Positions 51,938-60,755 are shown, counted from the first letter of the stretch. The stretch: DNA of 64,000 bases from Longitalea luteola (GCF_017356035.1 NZ_JAFIQX010000002.1:372001-436000), one strand, 5' to 3'. The notes: generated by a model from the letters alone, not told the origin. Made by a program: numbers and translations.

Positions 51938-52399
51938 ATGAATAAAAAATTTCTCTGTATGTACAAGGATCTCTTAATACTGTTTGTGATTGCTTTTTCA
52001 CCTGTGCTGGCTATGGCGCAAACTACCGGCAATAAAGCTGCGCAAACTGCTCCCTACAAAGTGATATTTGACATCACCAGCGGCGACACGGCTGCCCACA
52101 AAACAGTTATCAGGCAGCTGAAGGGTATATCGCAAACCCGCCCCGACGCCAAACTGGAAGTAGCTATTTACAGCGACGCCCTTGGTATGGTGTTGAAAGA
52201 CAAATCGATCATTGCAGATGCCATCCAGGAACTGAGCAGTAATAAAAAAGCCAGTTTCAAAGTCTGTGCGGCCACCATGAAACGGAACAATGTAGATAAA
52301 ACCCAGTTGATTGCCGGTGTAGACATTGTGCCAGACGCCATTTACGAAATTGTTTCCAGACAACAGGAAGGGTGGGGGTATATCAAGGTGGCGCAATGA
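51938..52399 (+). CDS. Exported DsrE-family protein
   Basis: This 153-residue protein has a signal peptide ending in PVLAMAQ and a DsrE-fold domain: YKVIFDITSGDTAAHKTVIR, KLEVAIYSDALGMVLKD, and KVCAATMKRNN with a single Cys, then IVPDAIYEIVSRQQEGWGYIKVA. The lone Cys at this site is typical of periplasmic DsrE proteins that may hold a persulfide. The first Met is at 51938; Met8 at 51959 (MYKDLLILF) would give a neater signal peptide. It follows the TsdA-like gene by 18 bases and ends the island. Confidence 0.85.
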   Translation: MNKKFLCMYKDLLILFVIAFSPVLAMAQTTGNKAAQTAPYKVIFDITSGDTAAHKTVIRQLKGISQTRPDAKLEVAIYSDALGMVLKDKSIIADAIQELSSNKKASFKVCAATMKRNNVDKTQLIAGVDIVPDAIYEIVSRQQEGWGYIKVAQ

Positions 52400-52404
52400 G
52401 TAAT

Positions 52405-52540
52405 GTGATGATTTGATAATGTGATGATGTGATGATGGAATACAGGGCGCCTTCGGCGCAATAAACAATGTGCTAATTAGCTAATGTGCTAATGGAATAC
52501 GGCATTTCATTATCAAATTATCGAATTATCACATTATCAC
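52405..52540. repeat. Octad-phased inverted-repeat array
   Basis: Left: GTGATGAT, TTGATAAT, GTGATGAT, GTGATGAT (52405-52436). Centre: GTGCTAAT, TAGCTAAT, GTGCTAAT (52470-52493). Right: ATTATCAA, ATTATCGA, ATTATCAC, ATTATCAC (52509-52540). The right block complements the left, so the whole can fold as a long hairpin at the end of the sulfur island. Confidence 0.85.
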
Positions 52541-52550
52541 ATTGTTGTTC

Positions 52551-52558
52551 TACCTTTG
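52551..52558 (+). promoter_or_regulatory. -7 element of a near-leaderless heme A synthase promoter
   Basis: TACCTTTG matches TAnnTTTG and ends 7 bases before the ATG at 52566. No TTG at the proper distance is seen, because the octad array occupies that place. Confidence 0.5.
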
Positions 52559-52565
52559 CGGCGCG

Positions 52566-53651
52566 ATGAATACCATATCTCTTGAACAACGTGCCAACAG
52601 GGCAGTCTCCAACTGGATATTTTTAGGGGTGATCATGTTATTGGTGCAGGTGGTCCTGGGCGGCGTGACCCGCCTCACCGGTTCGGGGCTTTCCATCACC
52701 GAATGGAATGTGGTTACCGGCGCATTGCCCCCCCTGAACGAGCAACAATGGCAGGTAGAATTCAATAAATACCAGCAAACACCTCAATACCGCTTACTCA
52801 ATACCGACTTTACCCTCACTGATTTTAAATTCATCTTTTTCTGGGAATGGTTTCACCGCCTGTGGGCCCGCCTGATCGCCGTGGCATTTGTAGTAGGTTT
52901 TGTATACCTGCTGGCAAAAAAATACATTAAAAAGGATATGGTGACCCCGCTGCTGATCCTTTTTCTGCTGGGTGCTTTACAGGGCGCCATCGGCTGGATC
53001 ATGGTAGCCAGCGGCCTTACTGGCGATGCCGTGTATGTTCGTCCCACCCGCCTTGCCATGCACTTTGTTTTCGCCCTGGCCCTCATCGCCTATGCTTTCT
53101 GGCTCGGCCTGCGCATAAAGATCCCTGCTCAAAAAACAGGTAATTATCCGTCGATCTACCGCTGGTCATGGGCACTCACCATTATTTTATTCGTGCAATT
53201 GGTCTTCGGCGCCCTGATGGCCGGACATAAAGCTGCCACGGCAGCGCCCACCTGGCCAACGATCAACAGCCACTGGATACCCGACGGATTACTCAAAGAA
53301 AAGCCCGTAACGCTTAATTTTTTTGAAAATAAGCTCACTATACATTTCGTTCACCGGGGACTCGCATATGCGTTATTGATCCTGATAATAATCTATTCTG
53401 TTAAAGTTTTTCGCATCAAACCTGCTAGCAGCCTGTTCCATCAGGCCCGGCGCTGGCCCCTCATCCTGGTGATCATACAGGTTTTATTGGGCATATTCTC
53501 CGTGTTAACCAGTACCGGCATAATTCCCAATCGCTGGGGAACGTTCGAGTGGATGGCGCAGTTGCACCAGATCACCGGAATGTTGTTGGTGCTGAGCCTG
53601 GTCGCTATGTTATTTCTCACCCGGCAGACATCTTTTAAGCAACCTTCATAA
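52566..53651 (+). CDS. ctaA: Heme A synthase (COX15/CtaA type)
   Basis: This 361-residue membrane enzyme has eight helices and oxidises the C8 methyl of heme O to the formyl group of heme A. The signature GGVTRLTGSGLSITEW and the histidine helices WEWFHRLWARL, RLAMHFVFAL, IHFVHRGLAY and QLHQITGM are present, matching the long type 2 (COX15-like) form. It completes the heme A pathway begun by cyoE at 4574. The start at 52566 is preferred: the longer frame from 52542 would include the probable -7 element. Confidence 0.94.
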   Translation: MNTISLEQRANRAVSNWIFLGVIMLLVQVVLGGVTRLTGSGLSITEWNVVTGALPPLNEQQWQVEFNKYQQTPQYRLLNTDFTLTDFKFIFFWEWFHRLWARLIAVAFVVGFVYLLAKKYIKKDMVTPLLILFLLGALQGAIGWIMVASGLTGDAVYVRPTRLAMHFVFALALIAYAFWLGLRIKIPAQKTGNYPSIYRWSWALTIILFVQLVFGALMAGHKAATAAPTWPTINSHWIPDGLLKEKPVTLNFFENKLTIHFVHRGLAYALLILIIIYSVKVFRIKPASSLFHQARRWPLILVIIQVLLGIFSVLTSTGIIPNRWGTFEWMAQLHQITGMLLVLSLVAMLFLTRQTSFKQPS

Positions 53652-53744
53652 TCTTGGCACTGTCTTTTCGTTTTATAGTAAATTGGGGATGAGACCGGTT
53701 TACCCGGTTCCTGCGTCCAACACTATTCTAATGCACTGGTTAGT

Positions 53745-55991
53745 ATGAAACTTTTTTTGATAGGATTATATCGTTCTTTTCCTGTTCAGCTGGTTATGCT
53801 GCACTTTAAGAAATTTCAGGTGCTGCTGATCTTCTGGTTCGTATTATTCAGTACGGTGAATGGTACTTTTATGAAGACGTTCGGCGCAGATTCCCTGTAC
53901 CTTGCCCCCGAATACCTGGGAAATGTGAGTATGCTGGCCGCGCTGTTTGTGGGCATGGCCATCGGCGTTTTTATCATGAGCTGGAACATTACCACCTTCA
54001 TTTTATTCAGCCGTCATTTCCGGTTCCTGGCCACAACTTCCAATCCATTCTTAAAATACTGCATCAATAACGGGGTCATTCCACTGGTTTTTTTAATATT
54101 TTATTTTATAAAGGCAGTGGCATTTGAGCGTTATAAAGAGCTGATGACCTTTGGTGAAATTGCCCTGCTCGTGGTGGGGTTTGTGATCGGATTGATCGTC
54201 ATCGTGGTCTTTTCCCTCTTCTATTTTTTCAAAGCCGATAAAAATATTATCCGCCGCCTTACGCCGGTGATCAGTAACCCCCAATTGTTTAAGGCCCAGT
54301 TCAAAAAAGACGAAACCAGGCTCAATCATAGCCGGCTTATAAAGGTAGAATGGTATCTGAGCGCCCTGTTCAAACTGAAAAAAGTGCGCGACGTATCGCA
54401 TTACAGCCGGGAATTCATAGAAACCATTTTCAGCCGCCATCACTTTGCTGCGGTGGTTTCCATTTTTCTTGCCTTTATCGGGCTTATCCTGTTGGGTTTC
54501 TGGCTCGATAATCCCTTGTTCCAGCTGCCCGCTGCGGCAGGCATTACCCTGTTTTTTGCCATCCTGATCGCCGTTTCCGGCGCCTTTTCTTACTTTCTGC
54601 AAAGCTGGAGCATTCCGTTCCTCATTCTATTGTTCCTTGTAACGAACCTGTTATACCGCTATGAAATAATCGATCCCAGTAATAAAGCCTACGGGCTGAA
54701 CTATAAGAACAAAGAGCAACGCCCATTATATACCGCAGAAACCTTGTTGTCGCTTTGTTCGCCTGAACGCATCCGGCACGACAAACAACAAATGATCTCC
54801 ATCCTGGAGAACTGGAAAAAGAAACAAACCGAAGCAAAGCCATTGATGTTTGTAATAACTACCAGTGGCGGCGGCAACCGCAGCGCAACTTTTACCATGA
54901 ACGTGCTGCAACACCTCGACAGTTTGACCAATGGCGAGCTAATGGATAAAACGGTGCTCATTACCGGGGCTTCGGGTGGTATGCTGGGGGCTTCCTATTT
55001 CCGTGAGCTGAGCAGGGCCAGGGCGGCAGGCAAACCTATCAATGTGCAGCATAAACAGTATCTCAACGATATTTCAAATGATCTGCTCAACCCCTTGTTT
55101 ACCTCATTTGTAGCCCGCGACCTGGCGGCGCCGGCACAGCGGTTCAAAGTAGGACCGTACGAATATATAAAAGACCGCGGTTATGCATTTGAGCAGAAGC
55201 TGAATGCCAATACGCGCGGCATGCTGAACAAACAATTGAAGGACTGGTATGATGATGAAAAAAATGCACGCATACCCCTGATGCTGTTTAATTCGGTGGT
55301 TACCCGCGATGGGCGTAAAATGATTGTTAGCACCCAACCCATGAGCTTTCTAATGCGGCCGGCCTACGACAGCAATCATATAACAGAAGCCGAGCCGGAT
55401 GCAGTGGATTACCAGGCCCTGTTCGCCAAACAGGATCCGCTGAACCTTCGTATGCTCACTGCCCTGCGAATGAATGCCACTTTTCCTTACGTATTGCCCA
55501 ATGTATGGCTACCCAGTGACCCGGTGATAGATGTAATGGATGCAGGCATTCGCGATAACTATGGCCAGGAAACAGCGCTTCGGTTCATACAGGTGTTTCA
55601 GCAATGGATCCGGGAAAACACAGCCGGCGTGGTGCTGATCACTATCCGTGACCGTAAGACCGGCGGCTGGGAACATCCTTATGAGTCAACGAATATTACC
55701 GAGCTTGCCACCAAACCCATGTTGTTACTTGAATACAACTGGTACAAAATGCAGGAGTATAATCAGAATGATCTCATGGGGCTGGCTCATTCCATGATGG
55801 GCAATTACTTTTACAATCTTTGCTTTCAATACGTTCCTGAAAAACAGGAAGCCCGGGCCGCTTTGAATTTTCATTTGACCAAAAGTGAAAAGAAGGATAT
55901 CGCCAATGCCCTGGGCAGTTCGGGCAACCAGCGCACATTTACGTTTTTTAAACAGCTGATCAGGAATTCACATCCGCTCACGATACGTTAG
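53745..55991 (+). CDS. Membrane-embedded patatin-like phospholipase
   Basis: This 748-residue protein has an N-terminal half with about eight helices (to about residue 310) and a C-terminal patatin-like domain. The oxyanion motif SGGGNRSA, the nucleophile elbow ITGASGGMLGAS (Ser in GASGG) and the Asp motif DAGIRDNYG give the Ser-Asp dyad. It probably hydrolyses membrane lipids at the cytoplasmic face. Its last 14 bases overlap the end of the convergent lipid kinase gene, suggesting a long-kept pairing. The membrane half is not recognised as a separate family. Confidence 0.82.
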   Translation: MKLFLIGLYRSFPVQLVMLHFKKFQVLLIFWFVLFSTVNGTFMKTFGADSLYLAPEYLGNVSMLAALFVGMAIGVFIMSWNITTFILFSRHFRFLATTSNPFLKYCINNGVIPLVFLIFYFIKAVAFERYKELMTFGEIALLVVGFVIGLIVIVVFSLFYFFKADKNIIRRLTPVISNPQLFKAQFKKDETRLNHSRLIKVEWYLSALFKLKKVRDVSHYSREFIETIFSRHHFAAVVSIFLAFIGLILLGFWLDNPLFQLPAAAGITLFFAILIAVSGAFSYFLQSWSIPFLILLFLVTNLLYRYEIIDPSNKAYGLNYKNKEQRPLYTAETLLSLCSPERIRHDKQQMISILENWKKKQTEAKPLMFVITTSGGGNRSATFTMNVLQHLDSLTNGELMDKTVLITGASGGMLGASYFRELSRARAAGKPINVQHKQYLNDISNDLLNPLFTSFVARDLAAPAQRFKVGPYEYIKDRGYAFEQKLNANTRGMLNKQLKDWYDDEKNARIPLMLFNSVVTRDGRKMIVSTQPMSFLMRPAYDSNHITEAEPDAVDYQALFAKQDPLNLRMLTALRMNATFPYVLPNVWLPSDPVIDVMDAGIRDNYGQETALRFIQVFQQWIRENTAGVVLITIRDRKTGGWEHPYESTNITELATKPMLLLEYNWYKMQEYNQNDLMGLAHSMMGNYFYNLCFQYVPEKQEARAALNFHLTKSEKKDIANALGSSGNQRTFTFFKQLIRNSHPLTIR

Positions 55992-56883
55992 CAGCGTGTA
56001 TCAGTTTAAAAAAGCGCGGTAATACTTTTATGTGTAATTGCCGTTGGCACACCCAGGGTTCTCCATCAATATGAATGGGCGCTTCTGCCGGGTTGCTGAT
56101 AAACAATTCATCGGTTTGAAAATAAATGACGGGCGAATTCATGGAGTTCTCTATCCGCCTTATGCGGCCTGCCAGTACCTGGCGCATTACCGTTAACAGC
56201 AAGAGGGGTTTGGCGATCTTTTTTACAATTACAACATCCAGCAAGCCATCACTCAAAATGGCCTGCGGAGCAATAGTGAAATTATTGCCGAACTGGTTGC
56301 TGTTGGCTATGCTGAGGAAAAAAGCTTCTGTACTGAACTCCATTTTATTGGCAGTAATACGAAAGGGGTAGGGCCTGGCGCTAAAAAAATGGCGGGCAGT
56401 AAGCGAGGCATAGGTGCCAAGACCTCTTTTAGGCTGATCGGCAAATTGATGAGCCACCTGCGCATCAAAACCCAGTCCGCACAGCATACAGGCAAAATCA
56501 TCATTCACCATAAAACCGTCGGTCAATATGGCCTTCCCGGTAAAAACAACTTCCAGGGCTTTTGCACTGGCTTTTGGAATACCGGCAGCCAGCGCCAGTC
56601 CATTGCCTGAGCCCATAGGAATTATACCGAACTGTACGTCTGTGGCAGCCAGATCGCGAACCACCTGGTTTACGGTACCATCGCCACCACAGATCACCAC
56701 ATCTGTTACCTGTTCTGCTGCTATTTTGTCTTTAACGAAATCGTAATTACCATCAGCGGTTGTGGGCAGGATCTCAAAGGGTAGCTGGCGTTTAGTGGTT
56801 TCACGGGCAATCAACTCTTTCAAAGAAGATTTTCCTTTGGTACCGGAAATAGGATTAATAAGATATATGATCTTTCGCTGCAT
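55978..56883 (-). CDS. Diacylglycerol/sphingoid lipid kinase family protein (YegS/BmrU type)
   Basis: This 301-residue enzyme has the DAGK catalytic motif VVICGGDGTVNQVV around residue 60, then GIIPMGSGNGLALAAGIP and a C-terminal beta domain with ILSDGLLDVVIV and HIDGEPW. It phosphorylates a diacylglycerol or sphingoid base with ATP. Bacteroidota contain sphingolipids, so a sphingoid substrate is possible. Its 3' end overlaps the patatin gene tail to tail. Confidence 0.93.
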   Translation of the reverse strand: MQRKIIYLINPISGTKGKSSLKELIARETTKRQLPFEILPTTADGNYDFVKDKIAAEQVTDVVICGGDGTVNQVVRDLAATDVQFGIIPMGSGNGLALAAGIPKASAKALEVVFTGKAILTDGFMVNDDFACMLCGLGFDAQVAHQFADQPKRGLGTYASLTARHFFSARPYPFRITANKMEFSTEAFFLSIANSNQFGNNFTIAPQAILSDGLLDVVIVKKIAKPLLLLTVMRQVLAGRIRRIENSMNSPVIYFQTDELFISNPAEAPIHIDGEPWVCQRQLHIKVLPRFFKLIHAANVS

Positions 56884-57181
56884 GTTACTAGGTTACAAAA
56901 GGCAAAGATAATAGCCCCGGTGATCATGAAAGGTTTTTGTATGATAAAACCAGTCAGTTCCTGGTTTATGTTTTTATTGTTACCCACGCACGGCGTTTTT
57001 TCTTTTCCTGATAGCACCGCATTTCGACAAACAACCATTTTACAAGCCGAACGCCACAATTGCCATTTTTTAAACGATTGCCGAAAAGCTGCTGGGTTTA
57101 TCTAATTTAAAAAAACACCAGAGCAATAATTAAGTTGCTTTGTCTTTATAAGTCCAATTGCATATTTAAAAAAATACAGCC

Positions 57182-57691
57182 ATGAAAAAGTTACTGATAG
57201 CAACCTGCCTGGCGTTTGCAGCAACAGCCGGGCCCACCACTGCCCAACAGGCCAGCCGTCCCATTGTAGCGGATAATATGAGTTCGTTACACATGAATGC
57301 ACGCAATATCAACCGGGTGCCTATTAAAGTAATGCGTGATTTTTTGAAGCGAAGCCCATCAGCTAATGATGCCAATTGGATGGAAGTTGAGACCGGCTTT
57401 GTAGCGAAGTATATTGATAAAAAGAACAATTTTTGCCGTACTGTATACAATAGCCGTGGCAGCTATGTTTATACCGTAAAGCAGTATGCCGAAAGGAATC
57501 TACCGCGCGAGGTAAGGGGAATCGTAAAAAGCCAGTATTATGATTATACCATTACGCTGGTTGAAGAGGTTCACCAGCCCTTGAAGCCTCTGGTGTACAT
57601 CGTGCACCTGGAAGATGCAACCAGTTTTAAACATGTACAGGTGAGCGAGGGCGAAATGGAAGTGACGAAGGAATATAAAAAGACGTTTTAA
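57182..57691 (+). CDS. Exported hypothetical protein, paralogue A
   Basis: This 169-residue protein has a signal peptide (MKKLLIATCLAFAATAGPTTAQ) and a mixed alpha/beta domain. It is clearly related to the protein at 58859: both share an MRDF(L/V) segment, a NSRGSYVYTVKQYAE / NNRGDLSFIMKYYEE strand-helix, PR.VR..VKS.YYDY and a final GEMEV. The layout resembles PepSY-like domains, but the likeness is weak. The role is unknown, presumably periplasmic. Confidence 0.75.
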   Translation: MKKLLIATCLAFAATAGPTTAQQASRPIVADNMSSLHMNARNINRVPIKVMRDFLKRSPSANDANWMEVETGFVAKYIDKKNNFCRTVYNSRGSYVYTVKQYAERNLPREVRGIVKSQYYDYTITLVEEVHQPLKPLVYIVHLEDATSFKHVQVSEGEMEVTKEYKKTF

Positions 57692-57735
57692 GAGCTGTTG
57701 TCAGAACAGGTTTAGGGTTATAACGATCAGCATGT

Positions 57736-57819
57736 AGCTGCAAGCTGCAGGCAATAAGCTTCAGGTAAATACAGACTTACTGTACGACTTGCGGCCTGTT
57801 GTCTGCAGCTTGTGGCATT
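57736..57819. repeat. Heptad-phased array, 12 units, with inverted ends
   Basis: Units AGCTGCA, AGCTGCA, GGCAATA, AGCTTCA, GGTAAAT at the left and CGACTTG, CGGCCTG, TTGTCTG, CAGCTTG at the right keep 7-base phase; the ends are complementary. It lies between convergent genes. Confidence 0.75.
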
Positions 57820-57842
57820 TTAATGAACCTTTGATGATATTT

Positions 57843-58352
57843 TTATTTTACGAATCCTACCTGCCAAACCGGCCATGATTCCTGTTGATGCCGCCAGGTA
57901 GTGCTTTTACCGGTGAACTGTAAAGCAGATAGTGCGCGGCCTTTTGGCAGTTGTTGCGAAATATAGACCAGGCTGATGCTGGTGTGCGCATAGCTTTTTT
58001 CAAGCTGTAATAACTCTCTTACAGGGATCTTCATGCCAGAACGGGGACCACTGGCATCACCAAATTTCCATTCTTTAATAATGGTTCCTTTAGTGTCCTT
58101 AACGGCAATGGACCTGGCTTTGCCTTTGTCGTGGCAGTGGTAATAATAGACCACCAGCTCATCGTTTATATTGGCTTTATCCAAAGGCAGACTTTGTAAA
58201 GTGAACTGGCTGCCCGACTGCTCGAGGATCAATTTATTATTAAGATAGATCTGAAAGCCCTCACCGCCTGCTTTTGCAGTGAATGCCTGTAAAAGGATCA
58301 TGGCGCCGGTAAGTAGCCCTGTACAGGCGGTTGTAAATAAGCTGCGTTGCAT
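57843..58352 (-). CDS. Exported hypothetical protein
   Basis: This 169-residue protein has a signal peptide (SLFTTACTGLLTGAMILLQA then TAKA) and a beta-rich domain with FQIYLNNKLILEQ, ELVVYYYHCHDKGKARSIAV, KEWKFGDASG and SISLVYISQQLPKGRALSAL. No family recognised. It is flanked by the two paralogues at 57182 and 58859, which are on the other strand. Its own promoter should be near 58360-58400 but no clear match is seen. Confidence 0.7.
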   Translation of the reverse strand: MQRSLFTTACTGLLTGAMILLQAFTAKAGGEGFQIYLNNKLILEQSGSQFTLQSLPLDKANINDELVVYYYHCHDKGKARSIAVKDTKGTIIKEWKFGDASGPRSGMKIPVRELLQLEKSYAHTSISLVYISQQLPKGRALSALQFTGKSTTWRHQQESWPVWQVGFVK

Positions 58353-58858
58353 AAATATGTGTTTTAGGTTAAAAAAATGGGTGACTTAATTCCTCATACA
58401 AAGCAAACCAATGTAGCCGGGCACACGGAATTTGTTTGACGAGTCGATGAAAATTCTTGATGTAGCGCAGCTTTCAGCCACGATGGCTTTGGGCGAACAA
58501 TGTTCAGCCACTTGTAGTAAAAAAATTTTCAGGCCCTTCCAATATAATTAATCATTATACGTTTGTGCAGCGAAAACAATAAGTGTTTTTTGTACGCCTT
58601 GTTATCCAGCTACGATAATGCTTTTCCATAGTTCCCAATTAACATAACCTTAACCGCAAATAAGTAACGTTGCGAAACATTTTGCAAATGCTGTACAGGA
58701 GCGGATCAGCCGCAAAAGAACGCAGCAGAACTACTTTCAACTATTCAAGCATGTAAACGAAGCTTATCATGTGAAAGGCAGCAATACCATTTTAATATAA
58801 ATGCCTCTGTAAGCAAATAAATTGCGGAGGATTGTTTAACCCATGTAAAAGTATAGCT
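58353..58858. other. Gene-free spacer
   Basis: No gene, strong hairpin or phased array is seen in these 506 bases. A GGAGG-like sequence (GCGGAGG near 58822) lies 30 bases upstream of the next start, too far for an ordinary ribosome binding site. Confidence 0.5.
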
Positions 58859-59377
58859 ATGAAAAAATTATTGATCGCCACAGGTATATCCTTTGTGGCA
58901 CTATCAGGGTGTGCCTACTCCCAACAAACAGGCCATGCGCTGGTTGCTGCTAATGTTACACCAGCCAAATCTTCTACGAAACCGAAAAGCGAGTATTTGA
59001 ATGACATTAACGTGAACGCTATGCGCGATTTTGTAAATCGCTTTGGCGATGTACCAGATGTTGTGTGGCACAAGAACAAAGATACCCGTGTGGCCGTGTT
59101 CACCCGCGACAGCGTGCAGCATCGCATTGTGTATAACAACCGCGGCGACCTCAGCTTTATTATGAAGTATTATGAGGAGAACCGGATGCCGCGTACTGTT
59201 CGTGCGCAGGTAAAAAGTGTTTACTACGACTACAAGATCTTTGTTATCCAGGAAATACTCGTAGAAGACAAGCCCGCCCTGTATATCGTGAATCTGCAGG
59301 ATGATAAAAAATGGATGAAAGTGAAGCTATTCCAGGGCGAAATGGAGGTCGTGGAAGAATTCGATAAAAGTAAGTGA
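58859..59377 (+). CDS. Exported hypothetical protein, paralogue B
   Basis: This 172-residue protein has a signal peptide with a possible lipobox (LIATGISFVALSGC, Cys20). It is related to the protein at 57182 by aligned motifs: MRDFVNRFGDVPDVVWHK, RIVYNNRGDLSFIMKYYEE, PRTVRAQVKSVYYDYKIFVIQE and the ending LFQGEMEV. Copy A lacks the lipobox Cys at that place. The start at 58859 is chosen for the signal peptide; a frame from 58832 adds nine residues. Function unknown. Confidence 0.75.
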   Translation: MKKLLIATGISFVALSGCAYSQQTGHALVAANVTPAKSSTKPKSEYLNDINVNAMRDFVNRFGDVPDVVWHKNKDTRVAVFTRDSVQHRIVYNNRGDLSFIMKYYEENRMPRTVRAQVKSVYYDYKIFVIQEILVEDKPALYIVNLQDDKKWMKVKLFQGEMEVVEEFDKSK

Positions 59378-59505
59378 TGAAGTATAAACGGGAAGGGGTT
59401 GTTAAGCTGCAGGATAACGATCGTTAGTTCTTTAACATACCGTTTGTAAACGACGAAAGCTGTTTCCTATCTATTACTGTATAAAACAAATGGAGGAAAC
59501 AGTAT

Positions 59506-59931
59506 ATGAAAAAGATCTTTACGCTTGCCGCTATCCTGTTCAGTGTAACAGTTTTTGCCGCCGATCCCTACCCTAATAATAGCAAAGTAACCATTCGCAG
59601 TAATAGCAATGAGTTCATTCAGGTCTTCATCGACGGTAAACAATATAACATCAACCGGAATGGTTTTGTAATGGATAATATCCGCGCTGGCCGTCACCGC
59701 ATCGAAGTATACAAAGTAGATAACTATGGAATGTTCAGGAAACGTCCACAAAGAGTTTACAGCAACACGATGATGGTTAAACCGTGGGAAATGGTGAATA
59801 TTAATATCAACCGCAATGAAAGGGTAAATGTTGATGTGCGTTTAGACCGGAATGACCGCCGGGACAGAGACTATGGACGCGACCGTGATTATGACCGTGG
59901 CTACGACCGCGATGGCAGATACAAACGCTAA
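59506..59931 (+). CDS. Exported basic Arg/Asp-rich protein, paralogue 1
   Basis: This 141-residue protein has a signal peptide (MKKIFTLAAILFSVTVFAAD), a PEGA-like beta domain (VFIDGKQYNINRNGFVMDNI then RAGRHRIEVYKV) and a C-terminal tail of alternating Arg and Asp (DRRDRDYGRDRDYDRGYDRD). The start is set by a strong GGAGG at 59492-59496, 9 bases before ATG, unusual for this phylum. The protein at 60169 has the same layout and the same leader. Function unknown; a surface or periplasmic binding role is possible. Confidence 0.82.
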   Translation: MKKIFTLAAILFSVTVFAADPYPNNSKVTIRSNSNEFIQVFIDGKQYNINRNGFVMDNIRAGRHRIEVYKVDNYGMFRKRPQRVYSNTMMVKPWEMVNININRNERVNVDVRLDRNDRRDRDYGRDRDYDRGYDRDGRYKR

Positions 59932-59948
59932 ACACTATACCATGTAAT

Positions 59949-59978
59949 AATGGCCCCAATCCCGGGGCCATTTTTTTT
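59949..59978 (+). terminator. Intrinsic terminator
   Basis: AATGGCCCC (59949-59957) pairs with GGGGCCATT (59964-59972) over a 6-base loop, followed by eight T. Confidence 0.95.
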
Positions 59979-60168
59979 GCCATGACTTCTACCCTTTTAC
60001 TGCTGCGGAACCTGCCTGCCCAATGGCGGCAGGCGCATTATACTGGAGCCGGCGCTCAGCATTAAGCGTTAGGCATTCAGCGCTCCGCGTTCCTTTAACA
60101 CTCCCTTAGTAAACAACCTGTATTTAAAACCATCTATTATACAAACAAAACAATGGAGGAAACAGTAT

Positions 60169-60603
60169 ATGAAAAAGATCTTTACACTTATCGCTGTATT
60201 GTTTAGTATAACCACTTTTGCTGCTCCCGGTCCCAAGGCCTCTAAAATAACCTTCTCCAATAATTATCGTGTTACGAAGGTTCAGATCAAGATCGATGGT
60301 ACGGTGTACAACCTGGATAATACGTTTGTTATGGACAATATTCGCCCGGGTAACCACACCATCACCATTTATAAAACAGAGCAATCAGGCTTTAGAAAAA
60401 GGACAGAAGTGATGTATAACAGTACCATGTATGTTTCACCTGCCCAGTTGATCAATGTGGATATCAACCGGAACGGTAAAGTAGTGGTTAAATCTTCTTC
60501 AACTGATAAATTCGACCGCAATGGCCGTAATAACAGAAACGAAAGGAGCGGCTACCTGTACGACAACGACAGGAACAACAATGGAAGAGATAACAGGTGG
60601 TAA
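60169..60603 (+). CDS. Exported PEGA-like protein with Asn/Arg-rich tail, paralogue 2
   Basis: This 144-residue protein is a paralogue of the one at 59506: signal peptide MKKIFTLIAVLFSITTFAA, core VQIKIDGTVYNLDNTFVMDNI and RPGNHTITIYKTEQSGFRKR, then a tail rich in Asn, Arg, Asp and Gly. The 25 bases before the start, including GGAGGAAACAGTAT, are the same as those of paralogue 1, so leader and gene were duplicated together. The core is more conserved than the tails. Confidence 0.82.
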   Translation: MKKIFTLIAVLFSITTFAAPGPKASKITFSNNYRVTKVQIKIDGTVYNLDNTFVMDNIRPGNHTITIYKTEQSGFRKRTEVMYNSTMYVSPAQLINVDINRNGKVVVKSSSTDKFDRNGRNNRNERSGYLYDNDRNNNGRDNRW

Positions 60604-60626
60604 ACAGAAATAAAATCGATCAAAGG

Positions 60627-60662
60627 AATGGCTGGTCACCAATTGGTAGCCAGCCATTTTGA
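60627..60662 (+). terminator. Intrinsic terminator
   Basis: AATGGCTGG (60627-60635) pairs with CCAGCCATT (60650-60658), with an inner CCAATTGG palindrome, followed by TTT. Confidence 0.85.
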
Positions 60663-60755
60663 TTTAAATATTGTTCGTATGAGAAACGATTTCTTCCGGG
60701 GTATTTCATTAGCACAACCTGTCCCGCTTTGCGGGATAGCAAATTAGCATATTGC

